64,000 bases of DNA from Verminephrobacter eiseniae EF01-2 (GCF_000015565.1 NC_008786.1:4080501-4144500), one strand, 5' to 3'; positions 45,349-54,537 are shown, counted from the first letter of the stretch. A program made the numbers and translations. Notes: generated from the sequence alone by a model not told the origin.

Positions 45349-46695
45349 TCAGAACATGTCCAGGGTTTGCCGGTCATCCACGCTGGACGAGCCGGACGAG
45401 CCATATTCCTTGACACGCACCGGGGTTGTGCCGGCAACAGGCGCGGCCTGTGCGAGCGTCTCTGGCGATGTCAATGTCGCCAGCAGGCCGGCAGCGATCT
45501 GCTCGGGCTCATCGATCAGCAGCGTTGCCAGCCGCGACTGCAACTCCTGCGCGCCCGGGGTCTTGGTGGCTTCGCACCAGATGCCCAGCTTTTGCTCCAG
45601 GCCCACGGTCGAGATACCCGCTGCGCGTTGGCGCTGCACGATCGCGGTCTTGCCCTCGATCTGCACGTCCTTCGCGCCTGCCGCTTGCAGAATCTCCCGG
45701 ATGGCATTGCGATCGACCTTCTGGCGCTGCTCTTCGTCCACCAGGTAGCGGACACGCACGCAAGCGCCTTCGCAGTCGCGTGCGCGCGCACGCAGGCAGT
45801 CCAGGTCAGGAATGCCCTCGAACTCCAGATCGACCGTGCGCTTGGACGGCGTTGCGTGCTTGACGAGTTGGGCCGCATTGGCTTGCAGCACCCACTCTAG
45901 CCAGAACTTGTCGCCTTGCTCACCGTGGTGAAATCGACCGATCGAGCCAGCGTAGGCCACGATCTGCTCGACACCATGGATGCTCTCGCGCCACTGCTGC
46001 TGCTTGTGGATGTGCCCCAGGGCCACTGCCACCGCCTCGGATGCGAACAGCGAGCCCAGGCCCAACTCGTGGTCCGTGCCTGCCATGGGAACGCCATGTT
46101 CGCTCACCGAGTCGAATACCGTGCCATGGCCCAGGACCATCGATGGAATGCCGGACGCGCGCAACTTGCGATTCACCGCAGCCCAGGACTCCAGCACATC
46201 GGCGACGACGCGGCGGGCCAGGACATGGGGCGATTCATCCATCGTGCCCTTGCCCATCGCGGCGATGTCCGCCTTGTTGAGCGTCGGCAGTGTGTGAAAC
46301 ACCACGGCGTACTGCGCCTGCGCCTGTACCGGTTCGATGGCCTTGCCGTCCAGGCGCAGGCCGAAACTGCCGACACGCTCGGCGATCGTGATCGGATGGC
46401 GCGAGGCCAGCATGGACAGCATGCGCAGGAAGCCGGGCGGCTCATGGGAGAGTGTGCCTTGCAGCATCAGCACCGGGCAGTGATCGGCCAGACGCTGAAC
46501 CTGCCGGGCCAGAGCGCGAACCGCTGGCTGGTGCGCTTCGAGCGCGTGATCCGTGCTGTCGCCGGTGATGATGGCGCATTGCACCTTGGCCTCGATGGCG
46601 CCCGTGACCGCAGCAGTCAGGCAGCGGTCGGACTCTTCGAGGTTGCCGGGCGAGTAGTGGAGATCGCTCATGTGGGCGAGCCGGATTTGCTTCAT
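45349..46695 (-). CDS. sbcD: SbcD/Mre11-like nuclease
   Basis: A 448-residue calcineurin-like phosphoesterase. Metal motifs visible: HMSDLHYS (about residue 8), ITGDSTD (about 44), LGHGTVF and ALGHIHK. The usual GNHD motif is replaced by QGTLSHEPP, so the active site is atypical. The C-terminal part is helical with a Ser-rich tail. It should act with SbcC on hairpins or replication ends of the element. AAGGA precedes the ATG. Confidence 0.85.
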   Translation of the reverse strand: MKQIRLAHMSDLHYSPGNLEESDRCLTAAVTGAIEAKVQCAIITGDSTDHALEAHQPAVRALARQVQRLADHCPVLMLQGTLSHEPPGFLRMLSMLASRHPITIAERVGSFGLRLDGKAIEPVQAQAQYAVVFHTLPTLNKADIAAMGKGTMDESPHVLARRVVADVLESWAAVNRKLRASGIPSMVLGHGTVFDSVSEHGVPMAGTDHELGLGSLFASEAVAVALGHIHKQQQWRESIHGVEQIVAYAGSIGRFHHGEQGDKFWLEWVLQANAAQLVKHATPSKRTVDLEFEGIPDLDCLRARARDCEGACVRVRYLVDEEQRQKVDRNAIREILQAAGAKDVQIEGKTAIVQRQRAAGISTVGLEQKLGIWCEATKTPGAQELQSRLATLLIDEPEQIAAGLLATLTSPETLAQAAPVAGTTPVRVKEYGSSGSSSVDDRQTLDMF

Positions 46696-46732
46696 GGCAG
46701 TCCTTTCGTTTCCCCAGCAGGGGTGTTGACAA

Positions 46733-46776
46733 GCCGATCGAGCCTGCGCGTTGGCTTGCGCGCAGGCTCGATCGGC
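46733..46776. repeat. Perfect 18-bp hairpin upstream of sbcD
   Basis: GCCGATCGAGCCTGCGCG (46733-46750) and its exact complement (46759-46776) around an 8-base loop, 38 bases upstream of the sbcD start. Very stable, no T-run. Confidence 0.85.
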
Positions 46777-46816
46777 CTGTCCGGACTTTCAATGCAGCCC
46801 AAGACACTCTTGGTCA

Positions 46817-46850
46817 GGGCACCCATGCACATGAAAGTGCATGGGTGCCC
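46817..46850. repeat. Perfect 14-bp hairpin
   Basis: GGGCACCCATGCAC, loop ATGAAA, exact complement. Second of three hairpins in a row upstream of sbcD. Confidence 0.8.
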
Positions 46851-46886
46851 ACGACGGCGAGCGAAGTCGCCAAGGGGAGGCAAAAG

Positions 46887-46920
46887 GCAAGCGCTGACCC
46901 GAAGGGATCACAGCGCTTGC
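46887..46920. repeat. Perfect 10-bp inverted repeat
   Basis: GCAAGCGCTG and CAGCGCTTGC around a 14-base loop. Third of the series. The remaining bases to about 47200 hold no convincing gene; they probably carry divergent promoters for sbcD and the gene at 47201. Confidence 0.7.
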
Positions 46921-47200
46921 GGCTCCCTACGGACCATTGGCACACACTGCGGTCAAGCAATGCTGATGCGGGCAGGCTCACCCTTCGCTGACCCCGAGCA
47001 AATTCCCGTTGGAGGGACATAAATTCTGGCGGGTCAGACCAGAAAGTGAGACCGCATGGTCTCTGAGGTGAATTCCGCAAATTGCGGTGTCGAGCAGGCT
47101 CATGATGCTCCCTCTCCGGGGGCGGATGAGCGCCGAATGAAATCCTCGAACTCCGAGCATTTGACCGTTGGCGCCACACCCCCCCGGAATAATCGCAAGG

Positions 47201-47779
47201 GTGCAAACACCACCCACCCAAACCCTCGATGTCTGCGACTCATCTATCGAGGATGCGATCGCCGAGGCCTGCGTTGAACTGAAAAACGAACACCGCATGA
47301 ATGCGCTTCGCACCCGCATGCGTGCCCATGTCGATGTGACGTTCCAGGCGTCCCCTGTGGCCCGCGTGATGCGACGCGACTGGAACATCGTCAGCAGCAA
47401 GCTGTACGTCAACGCCCTGGCCCAAGACTATCGCCAGCGCATCGAATCGGACATGATCGAGATGACCTGGCAGATGGATGACACCGCCGACCAGGTTCGC
47501 GCCATGCCTTTCGAGAAACTCGACACCAGCTGGCTGCACCCTCGCCGCATGCAGGTGCAGGTAGTCCACCCCATCACTGCCGCCTGGCTGCGCTCCATGG
47601 TCGCTATGGACGAGATGTACGCAAAGCTGATATGTGCCGAGAAAGCCGGCATGATTACGCTGCGCAAGCGCCATGCCCTGCTGCTGCCCTGCCAGCTCTC
47701 CTACATGGCTTTCAAGGCAACGGCCATGAAGATGCAATTGCGCTGCACGGATGAACTGCTGATCCAGGCCAACCTCTGA
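47201..47779 (+). CDS. Conjugative-element protein, possibly DUF1845-type
   Basis: A protein of about 192 residues (GTG 47201; a TTG at 47168 is also open). The helical C-terminal half (PITAAWLRSMVAMDEMYAKL, GMITLRKRHALLLPCQLS) resembles DUF1845-type proteins of integrating conjugative elements; that match is tentative. Role unknown. The last 126 bases, together with downstream palindromes, have been tandemly duplicated. Confidence 0.6.
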   Translation: MQTPPTQTLDVCDSSIEDAIAEACVELKNEHRMNALRTRMRAHVDVTFQASPVARVMRRDWNIVSSKLYVNALAQDYRQRIESDMIEMTWQMDDTADQVRAMPFEKLDTSWLHPRRMQVQVVHPITAAWLRSMVAMDEMYAKLICAEKAGMITLRKRHALLLPCQLSYMAFKATAMKMQLRCTDELLIQANL

Positions 47780-47818
47780 GCGCGGCGATTAAATCCTTCA
47801 TGGAATTGACGAGTTTTC

Positions 47819-47927
47819 GACCGGCTAAATTTAGCCGGTCGGTCGTCACTCAGACGCCAGCCTGGGAAGATCGGCGCCCTGCTGCCTGTCCGATACGTTT
47901 GTCAGTGACCGGCTAAATTTAGCCGGT
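47819..47927. repeat. Palindrome pair, copy A
   Basis: Perfect 22-bp palindromes (half GACCGGCTAAA) at 47819-47840 and 47906-47927. Confidence 0.9.
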
Positions 47928-48112
47928 CGGTGTCGGCGCTCAGACTATCACGCTACGCAAGCGCCACGCCCTGCTGTTGCCCTGCCAGCTCTCCTGCATG
48001 GCTTTCAAGGCCACGGGCCATGAAGATGCAATTGCGCTGCACGGATGAACTGCTGATCCAGGCCAACCTCTGAGCGCGGCGATTGAATCCTTCATGAAAG
48101 TGATGAGTTTTC

Positions 48113-48222
48113 GACCGGCTAAATTTAGCCGGTCGGTCGTCACTCAGACGCCAGTCTGGAAAGATCGGCGCCCTGCTGCTTGTCGGACACGTTTGGCAGC
48201 GACCGGCTAAATTTAGCCGGTC
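48113..48222. repeat. Palindrome pair, copy B
   Basis: Same palindrome at 48113-48134 and 48201-48222. The second supplies the TAA that ends the AbiEii remnant read leftward. Confidence 0.9.
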
Positions 48223-48483
48223 AGTTTCTGGAACTCGCCGCGTAGCAGCGCGACGACCTCGGCGAGGTTCAGCGCCTTTAGTCGATTCTTTTTCAGGAAG
48301 GCGGCCCATTACCTTTGCTTGGCGGCATCCTGCACGAATGCATCGCTCAAGCCCGAGGGGAGGGTGCTGGGCATCGCCAGTTTCCGTCGATCGAACGTGG
48401 TCTCGACTGCGCGGCGCAATTCGGCGGTTTCCAAAACATCCTCGGTCAGCAGTATCCAGAGATCGAAGTAGTCCTTCATGCGG
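48213..48483 (-). pseudogene. C-terminal remnant of an AbiEii toxin
   Basis: A leftward frame RMKDYFDLWILLTEDVLETA, TFDRRKLAMP, FVQDAAKQR, then an in-frame TAA at 48309-48311, then WAAFLKKNRLKALNLAEVVA. This is the C-terminal third of AbiEii/AbiGii-family nucleotidyltransferases. The 5' side is cut by the ISAs1 end at 48484 and the expected upstream part is not on the other side of the insertion sequence. Confidence 0.65.
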
Positions 48484-49621
48484 CAGGGCCGGAGCATCAA
48501 AGTTTGTTTACATTCAACGACTTACGATAAGCCGTTGTAAAAGCGGCTCAGAAAAAATCGTGTCTACTCTTGGGTTTCAGGAGCAAGAGATGGCGGAGAA
48601 AGACACGATAGAAGAGCTCATCGAGCAGTTGCGCCAGTTGAAGGACCCGCGGGTCGAGGGTCGCACCGACCACAACCTGCTCGACATACTGGTTTTGGCA
48701 CTGTGCGCGGTCATGTCAGGGGCACAAGGGTGGGATGACATTGAAGATTGGGGGCGAGCGCGCGAAGGCTGGCTGCGTCGCTATCTGAAACTGCGCAACG
48801 GCATTCCCGGGCCCGACACCATCCGTCGGGTATTTGAGGCGCTCTCGCCAAGGCAGTTGTCGACCTGCTTGAGTTCCTGGATGGCGCCAAGTCTGTCCTG
48901 CGGTGGGTGGCCTGGTCATCGCCATCGATGGCAAGAGTCTGCGCGGGGCGGCACGTCCGGCCTGCGGGTTGCGCGCACTGCATCAGGTATCGGCCTACGC
49001 CGCCGAATATGGCCTGACGCTGGGACAATTGGCCTGCCAAGAAAAGTCCAACGAAATCACGGCCATTGGCGAGTTGCTGCCAACGCTGGCGCCCGAGGGA
49101 GCGGTTGTCACCATCGATGCCATCGGCTGCCAGAGCGCGATTGCCGAGCAGATCGTGGACGGTGGTGGCGATTACGTGCTTGCCGTCAAGGACAACCAAC
49201 CACATCTGGCCCACGCCTTGCGCGACTTCTTTGGCACGCTCGACGCGCCCGGCGACCCGGTCAGACAGACCTGCGTGCATGAAACGCTGGACAAGGGCCA
49301 TGGCCGCATTGAAACCCGTCGCTGCACGGCGGTGGGCGATCTGGATTGGCTGGCTACCCTGGGGCTCAAGGAACGCTGGAAGAAGCATTGAAAATGGCTT
49401 GCACTGGTGCCTGGATGTGACCTTTGGAGAGGACGCCTGCCCCATCCGGCTACGCAATGCCGCACTCAACTTCTCATTGCTGCGCCGTGCCGCCATGAAC
49501 CTGTTTCGTGCTGACCACTCTCGCGCCATGAGCCTGCCAAAAAAACGCAAGGCCGCTGCCTGGAACCCGGACTACCGCGCCAATATCCTTCATCTGCGGG
49601 AAATTTGATGCTCCGGCCCTG
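48484..49621 (+). mobile_element. ISAs1-family insertion sequence (defective)
   Basis: Inverted ends CAGGGCCGGAGCATCAAA at 48484 and its complement ending at 49621. The enclosed transposase is of ISAs1 type. I find no matching target duplication beside the ends, so flanking DNA has been rearranged since insertion. Confidence 0.8.
48590..49608 (+). pseudogene. ISAs1-family transposase, frameshifted
   Basis: Three segments in different frames: MAEKDTIEELIEQLRQLKDP with LLDILVLALCAVMSGAQGWD (from 48590), IAIDGKSLRGA with VVTIDAIGCQSAIAEQIVDG and GGDYVLAVKDNQP (about 48910-49391), and SIENGLHWCLDVTFGEDACP (about 49391-49608). The catalytic DDE core is split by frameshifts near 48890 and 49385, the latter with loss of an internal stretch. 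Inactive. Confidence 0.85.
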
Positions 49622-49727
49622 CTGGCACTGGCTTCGTTCGCCAACTTTACTTTGATTTGTGAGAGAATAGATCTAGTCCAACCATGTTTTTGGTTTTATT
49701 TATACAAATCAATGAGTTAAGGAAGTG

Positions 49728-50891
49728 ATGGGCGAAATGAAGGAAGAGCAATCAGATTTAGCCCAGATGGTTCGCTTGGCTCTGACCGAGCAGACGGAAG
49801 ATGTGCGCCTGTTCGCGGCGCGGCTGGTCCGCAAGTACCGTGGGACGGCGCCCGACCTCGCCGAACAGCTCAAACTGTTCCTGAAGTCGAAGCCGGCACG
49901 CAGAGTTTCTCCCATGCGCAAGCTGTCGCCCCAGCCGTCGGCGACCCACGCCTTGCCGGTAGACGACGAATCCCGCCTCTCGCTCCTGAAGGTGTTCAAG
50001 GACACGCCGACGAAAGACGCGCCGCTGCTGTCCAGCGATGTCGAGGATGTCTTGGGACAACTCATCGCCGAGCGCCGGCAGAGTGATCGGCTGCGGGCCA
50101 TGGGGCTGACGCCGACCCGCTCAGCCATCTTTGTGGGGCCGCCTGGGGTGGGCAAGACGCTTACGGCCCGCTGGTTGGCTACGCAGTTGAAGGTGCCGCT
50201 GTACGTGCTCGACCTGACCGCCGTGATGAGCAGCCTGCTGGGCAAGAGCGGCGCCAACCTGCGGGCGGCCATCGACTTCGCAAAGCGCGAGTCCTGCGTG
50301 CTGCTGCTGGATGAGATCGACGCTATTGCCAAGCGGCGCAGCGATGACACCGACGTGGGCGAACTCAAGCGCCTGGTCACGGTGATCCTGCAGGAGGTCG
50401 ACGAATGGCCTTCCAGCAGCGTATTGCTGGCGGCCACCAATCACCCGGAGTTGATCGATCCGGCGTTGTGGCGCCGTTTCGACTTGGTGGTCCAGTTCAA
50501 GACACCCGATGAGCAGGCCCTCAAGGAAGCCGTCAAGCGCTTCCTCGGACCGGACTACGCCCTCTTTGCGCGCTGGATCGACATCCTGGTGTTTGCATTC
50601 GCCGGGCACTCGTTCAGCGACATCGAGCGCGATGTGCAGCGCTTCCGGCGTGCCGTGGCTCTGGGCACGACCACCGACGCCGACTTGGTCGAGGACTTTA
50701 TGAAGGCACGCGCCTTGGCGCTCGACAGGCAGGGCCGCATCGATCTGGCGGTGATGCTTGCCAAGCAGACCCGCTTGTCCCAGCACACCGTCTCCGACAT
50801 CACCGGGGTGAGCCGGGACACGATCCGCAAGTACACCAACGAGACACCTGCGGCACGAAAGGCCGCGCCCCGGAGAAAGGCTGACGCATGA
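49728..50891 (+). CDS. ietA: IetA-like AAA+ ATPase
   Basis: A 387-residue AAA+ protein: helical N-terminus, Walker A GPPGVGKT (about residue 140), Walker B LLLDEIDAI, sensor 1 AATNHPE, arginine finger RRFD, and a C-terminal helix-turn-helix-like segment (VSDITGVSRDTIRKYTNE). Paired with a subtilase it matches the IetAS module, first described as a plasmid toxin-antitoxin pair on Ti plasmids and later as an antiphage system. GGAAG precedes ATG 49728; ATG 49737 is an alternative. First gene of a rightward run of eight. The upstream 100 bases are AT-rich and likely hold the promoter. Confidence 0.85.
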   Translation: MGEMKEEQSDLAQMVRLALTEQTEDVRLFAARLVRKYRGTAPDLAEQLKLFLKSKPARRVSPMRKLSPQPSATHALPVDDESRLSLLKVFKDTPTKDAPLLSSDVEDVLGQLIAERRQSDRLRAMGLTPTRSAIFVGPPGVGKTLTARWLATQLKVPLYVLDLTAVMSSLLGKSGANLRAAIDFAKRESCVLLLDEIDAIAKRRSDDTDVGELKRLVTVILQEVDEWPSSSVLLAATNHPELIDPALWRRFDLVVQFKTPDEQALKEAVKRFLGPDYALFARWIDILVFAFAGHSFSDIERDVQRFRRAVALGTTTDADLVEDFMKARALALDRQGRIDLAVMLAKQTRLSQHTVSDITGVSRDTIRKYTNETPAARKAAPRRKADA

Positions 50892-53110
50892 GCCAAACCA
50901 ATTTCCTGATCGGTCGTGGCGAACTGCTGACCCATGACATCGTCGGCCCGAGACGCATGCCCGGCAAGGCCGAGGTTTACACCTTCGCGCAGGCGCGGGA
51001 ACGAATGGTTCCTCAGTTTCGAAGTGCCGCCAAGGCGCTGGACGAACTGCCTGCTGATGCCTGTCCGGGCGACTTCGCAGTGGCCCGGCTGATGATGAAC
51101 CCCAGTTTCATCGCTCGTTCCTACTTCCCGACCGGGCTGTTGCGCAGTACGGGGCTGGAGTCCATCGGCAGCCGCACCGTCAAGGTCAAGCCGCAGGCCT
51201 GGACCCGCAAGGGGCAGCCGCAGGAGACCACAACGACCGAGCTGTTCGTCGCCGGCAAGCGCCAAGCCTTCCGTAAGCTCTCGCAGTGGACGGAAACCAT
51301 CGACGCGCAGTCCGACGAGGGCGAAGACCTGACCCACATCGAACAGTTTGCCGCGTTCGCGGCGGCCGAGCGCATCGTGAACCTGGGCGGCCCAAAGGAT
51401 CGCTTCTTCGAGGTGGGCTTGCATTTGTTGCCGGACGAAGATCCTGGCCTGATCCAGAGGGCCTTCGTGAAGTTTGCCAGGCGGGAGGAGGTCAAGGTCC
51501 ACACTGAAGTCGACTTCGTCGCAGGCAACCTGTGGTTTGTGCCGGTCGAGGGCAAGCCGCGCGAAGTCGAGAGGCTGGCCGGCTTCGCCTTCGTCCGGGT
51601 GATCCGGCCGGTGCCCAAGCTGCGCGGCATTCGCCCGTTGCAACGCAGCGGCGGCCCCTCGGTGGGGTGCAGCCTTCCCACCGAGCAGGCCCTGTCGTCC
51701 GAGCCTCGAGTCGCCATCCTGGACGGCGGCCTCCCAAAGCACCACCCCATCGGTCCCTGGCTGCACTTATACCGCAAGCTCGACGAAGATGCCGCCGATG
51801 ACCCGGACGGCCCGGAGCACGGTCTGGGCGTGACATCGGCCGTGCTGTTCGGCCCGATCCAGCCCAACGGGATGGCCGGCAGGCCTTTCGCACCGGTGGA
51901 CCATTTGCGCGTGCTCGACCAAGATTCGAGCGGCGAAGACCCGCTGGAGTTGTATCGCACGCTCGGTCTCATCGAACAGGTTCTGCTGTCGCGATCCTAT
52001 GAGTTCATCAACCTGAGCTTGGGGCCGGACCTGGAGGTTGAGGATCAGGAAGTTCATGCTTGGACATCCGTCATCGACGAACTGCTCAGCGACGGCGACA
52101 CGCTCATGACCGTGGCTGTGGGCAATAACGGAGAACGCGACCGCGAACTTGGTTACAGCCGTGTGCAGGTTCCGTCGGACTGCGTGAATGCGCTCTCGGT
52201 CGGCGCAGCCGATGACACGGGCACGGGTTGGGCTCGCGCGCCCTACAGTGCGATCGGGCCAGGCCGCAGCCCCGGTGTCGTCAAGCCGGACCTGATGGCC
52301 TTCGGCGGCAACCCGGCGTCCAAATACTTCCACGTCCTGGCGCCGAACGCGAGGCCGGTGCTGACGCCCCAACTCGGCACCAGCTTTGCGGCGCCGTACC
52401 TGCTGCGCAGTGCTATCGGCATCCGTGCAATCCTGGGCGGCAACCTGACGCCTCTCGCCATCAAGGCCTTGCTGGTCCATGCGGCCGATCCCGGCGAGCA
52501 TGATCCGATCGAAGTTGGCTGGGGCAAGATTCCCGAGGACACCCTGGACATCATCACCTGCCCGGATGGCGTGGCCCGGGTGGTCTATCAGGGCGAGCTC
52601 AAACCCAGCAAATACCTGCGCGCCAGCTTGCCGCTGCCGAAGGAGGGTCTGACGGGCAATGTTCGCATGAAGGCCACCTTCTGTTACGCATCTCCTACTG
52701 ATCCGCAGGATGCCGCGGCCTACACCAAGGCCGGTCTCGAAGTTGTCTTCCGTCCCAACGACGAGAAGATCAAGGATGGCAAGAGCAACGCCGACACCAA
52801 GGGATTTTTCGACCTGAAGAAGTTCGCCACCGAGCAGGAGCGCCGCTCTGATCAGGGCAAGTGGGAAACCGTGCTGCACGGGGCCAAGACCTTCCGTGGT
52901 TCTAGCCTCAAGAACCCCGTATTCGACATTCACTACAACGCCCGCGACGGCGGCGGCCGGGCCACTGGTCCTGAGAAGATCCGCTACGCATTGATCCTCT
53001 CGGTCGAAGCCCCGAAGCACGCCGATCTCTACAACGAGATCCTGCGCACCTATGCCAAGACCCTCGTGCCGATCCAGCCGCAGGTGTCCTTGCCGATCCG
53101 CATCCGGTGA
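50888..53110 (+). CDS. ietS: IetS-like subtilisin-family serine protease
   Basis: A 740-residue protein, without signal peptide, so intracellular. The S8 catalytic triad is visible: Asp in VAILDGG (about 279), His in EHGLGV (about 311), Ser in LGTSFAAP (about 499), plus the oxyanion Asn in AVGNNGE. The N-terminal 270 residues are a family-specific domain, and a beta-rich domain follows the protease. Its ATG overlaps the ietA stop by 4 bases. By analogy the AAA+ partner restrains or directs the protease; the protein target is unknown. Confidence 0.87.
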   Translation: MSQTNFLIGRGELLTHDIVGPRRMPGKAEVYTFAQARERMVPQFRSAAKALDELPADACPGDFAVARLMMNPSFIARSYFPTGLLRSTGLESIGSRTVKVKPQAWTRKGQPQETTTTELFVAGKRQAFRKLSQWTETIDAQSDEGEDLTHIEQFAAFAAAERIVNLGGPKDRFFEVGLHLLPDEDPGLIQRAFVKFARREEVKVHTEVDFVAGNLWFVPVEGKPREVERLAGFAFVRVIRPVPKLRGIRPLQRSGGPSVGCSLPTEQALSSEPRVAILDGGLPKHHPIGPWLHLYRKLDEDAADDPDGPEHGLGVTSAVLFGPIQPNGMAGRPFAPVDHLRVLDQDSSGEDPLELYRTLGLIEQVLLSRSYEFINLSLGPDLEVEDQEVHAWTSVIDELLSDGDTLMTVAVGNNGERDRELGYSRVQVPSDCVNALSVGAADDTGTGWARAPYSAIGPGRSPGVVKPDLMAFGGNPASKYFHVLAPNARPVLTPQLGTSFAAPYLLRSAIGIRAILGGNLTPLAIKALLVHAADPGEHDPIEVGWGKIPEDTLDIITCPDGVARVVYQGELKPSKYLRASLPLPKEGLTGNVRMKATFCYASPTDPQDAAAYTKAGLEVVFRPNDEKIKDGKSNADTKGFFDLKKFATEQERRSDQGKWETVLHGAKTFRGSSLKNPVFDIHYNARDGGGRATGPEKIRYALILSVEAPKHADLYNEILRTYAKTLVPIQPQVSLPIRIR

Positions 53111-53164
53111 CGGTGGAAGGGCAAACGTATGTACAGAACGGACTGACGGGAAAGGAGGAGATCG

Positions 53165-53944
53165 ATGCCGGAACCGTTGAAGAGCAAAGACAAACACGGG
53201 GCGCCGTTCACACGGCCGCCCGAGATCGAGGCATCCTTGGGAAGGCTGGAGGCGGTCGATGCTGCGGCACGCCTGCAGGCCTTCGCTGTCGCGTCGAGGA
53301 AGAGCAGCGGCTATGTGCCGTCGGAAGCGCTGACGTATTTCCTGCGGCGTGCCTGGGCTGCCGATGCCCGGGACGAGTTCAAGCAGATCTTCGAACTGCT
53401 CATGAAGCGCGTGGAGCAGTCCCTGTATTCAACGGTCGCCGACTCCCGCATGACTGGGGCGCAAGGCATACGCGAAGAGATCATGGGCCGCTTCGCCGAG
53501 CGAATCGCCAAGGACTGTCAAGGCCGCTTCGCCATGCTGGACTTCTTTGAGGTGCGGTTCGACCTGGCATTCGCCCGATTCCGCAAAACCGTGCTGAGGC
53601 AGATTGGTCCGGCCTCGGTTCTTACCGTGCCGCTGTCCACGGATGGCGATGAGGGTCAGGACATTTCTCCGGAGGTCGAGGCAGCAGCGGCCGACTTCCT
53701 CGGAGGTGACCCTCAAAAAATTGACGATCCGGCTTTCCGGTTGGAGTTGGATGCTGCGATTGATGCGTTACCAGATGATCAAAGACGGGTCGTGGGCTTG
53801 CTGCGGCAAGGTTTCCAGATCGACTCAAAGGACTCGAACATCATGACTATCGCCAAGATGCTGAAGTGCGATGAAAGAACCGTACGGAATCGCCGCGACC
53901 GTGCATACAAGACCCTCAGGTCTGCTCTGCAGGAGGACGCATGA
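53165..53944 (+). CDS. Sigma-factor-like protein
   Basis: A 259-residue protein. Residues 195-255 (AIDALPDDQRRVVGLLRQGF, MTIAKMLKCDERTVRNRRDR AYKTL) are a region 4 helix-turn-helix of sigma-70 type. A helical middle part (EIMGRFAERIAKDCQGRFAM, FEVRFDLAFARFRKT) could be a divergent region 2. AGGAGG precedes the ATG. It overlaps the next gene by 4 bases, a common layout for sigma/anti-sigma pairs. Possible role: switch-on of the cassette itself; inferred. Confidence 0.65.
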   Translation: MPEPLKSKDKHGAPFTRPPEIEASLGRLEAVDAAARLQAFAVASRKSSGYVPSEALTYFLRRAWAADARDEFKQIFELLMKRVEQSLYSTVADSRMTGAQGIREEIMGRFAERIAKDCQGRFAMLDFFEVRFDLAFARFRKTVLRQIGPASVLTVPLSTDGDEGQDISPEVEAAAADFLGGDPQKIDDPAFRLELDAAIDALPDDQRRVVGLLRQGFQIDSKDSNIMTIAKMLKCDERTVRNRRDRAYKTLRSALQEDA

Positions 53945-54534
53945 GCACTTCAAAGCCGTTCGCCGCGGACGAGGAATCCGTGCTGATGGCGTTCTCAATG
54001 GAGCCCAGCCATGGCCGGGAAACGCTTGTGCGTTACATCAAAGAGTACCCGCAGCACGCGACTGCGCTGATCGACTGTTCGATCGATCTGCGTCATGAGC
54101 CACCGGCGGAAGATGTCCCGGCGACCGTGGTGCCGGACAGTGCGGTGGACAAGGCCTGGCAGCGGTTTGAGCGGGCTGTCCAGCAGCTCGACGTGGAGGT
54201 CGCGAACCCCTTCGCCAAACTCAATACGAGCGGCTTCAAGTCGCTCGCACGCAGCCTGGATGTCAGCAATCTCTTTCTGATGCGCGTGCGTGATCGAGCC
54301 ATCAGTGCTGCCACCATCCCCGCCCGATTCATCGAGAAGCTTGCGTCGGAGTTGGGCGCCACAGCGCAAGCTGTGGCTGCGTACCTGCAGGGTCCACCGG
54401 GCATGGTCTCCGGACATGCCTTTCGGTCCAGCGTGAAGCCGAGCGTGGGTGAACAGATCACTTTCGACCATGCGGTTGCGACTTCTCAGTTGACGCCGGA
54501 ACAGCAGGCGACGCTGAAGGCGTTGTCGGACTGA
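53941..54534 (+). CDS. Hypothetical partner of the sigma-like protein
   Basis: A 197-residue soluble protein with no membrane segment. FKSLARSLDVSNLFLMRVRD and IPARFIEKLASELGATAQAV resemble a helix-turn-helix of the XRE/IrrE-associated type in its second half. It starts inside the stop of the sigma-like gene and ends 3 bases before the ImmA-UvrD gene. ImmA-type proteases usually cleave a helix-turn-helix repressor encoded next door, so this is the natural substrate candidate. Confidence 0.6.
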   Translation: MSTSKPFAADEESVLMAFSMEPSHGRETLVRYIKEYPQHATALIDCSIDLRHEPPAEDVPATVVPDSAVDKAWQRFERAVQQLDVEVANPFAKLNTSGFKSLARSLDVSNLFLMRVRDRAISAATIPARFIEKLASELGATAQAVAAYLQGPPGMVSGHAFRSSVKPSVGEQITFDHAVATSQLTPEQQATLKALSD

Positions 54535-54537
54535 GCG

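Larger units (their letters stand above)
47654..48222 (+). repeat. Tandem duplication (copies A and B) of gene 3' end plus palindrome pair
   Basis: Copy A (47654-47927) and copy B (47948-48222) are about 275 bases each and about 90% alike. Copy B starts with the 3' end of the preceding gene carrying an extra G that breaks the frame. Each copy ends in two 22-bp palindromes about 87 bases apart. A third, partial copy C lies at 63527-63705. Confidence 0.85.

Noticed and set aside
47819..48222. Regularly spaced palindromes as a CRISPR array
   Set aside because: Only two repeats per unit, about 65 bases between them, and the spacers are themselves duplicated between copies.
48484..49621. ISAs1 as a simple insertion into abiEii
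   Set aside because: The sequence right of the element is not the missing abiEii part and no target duplication is seen.
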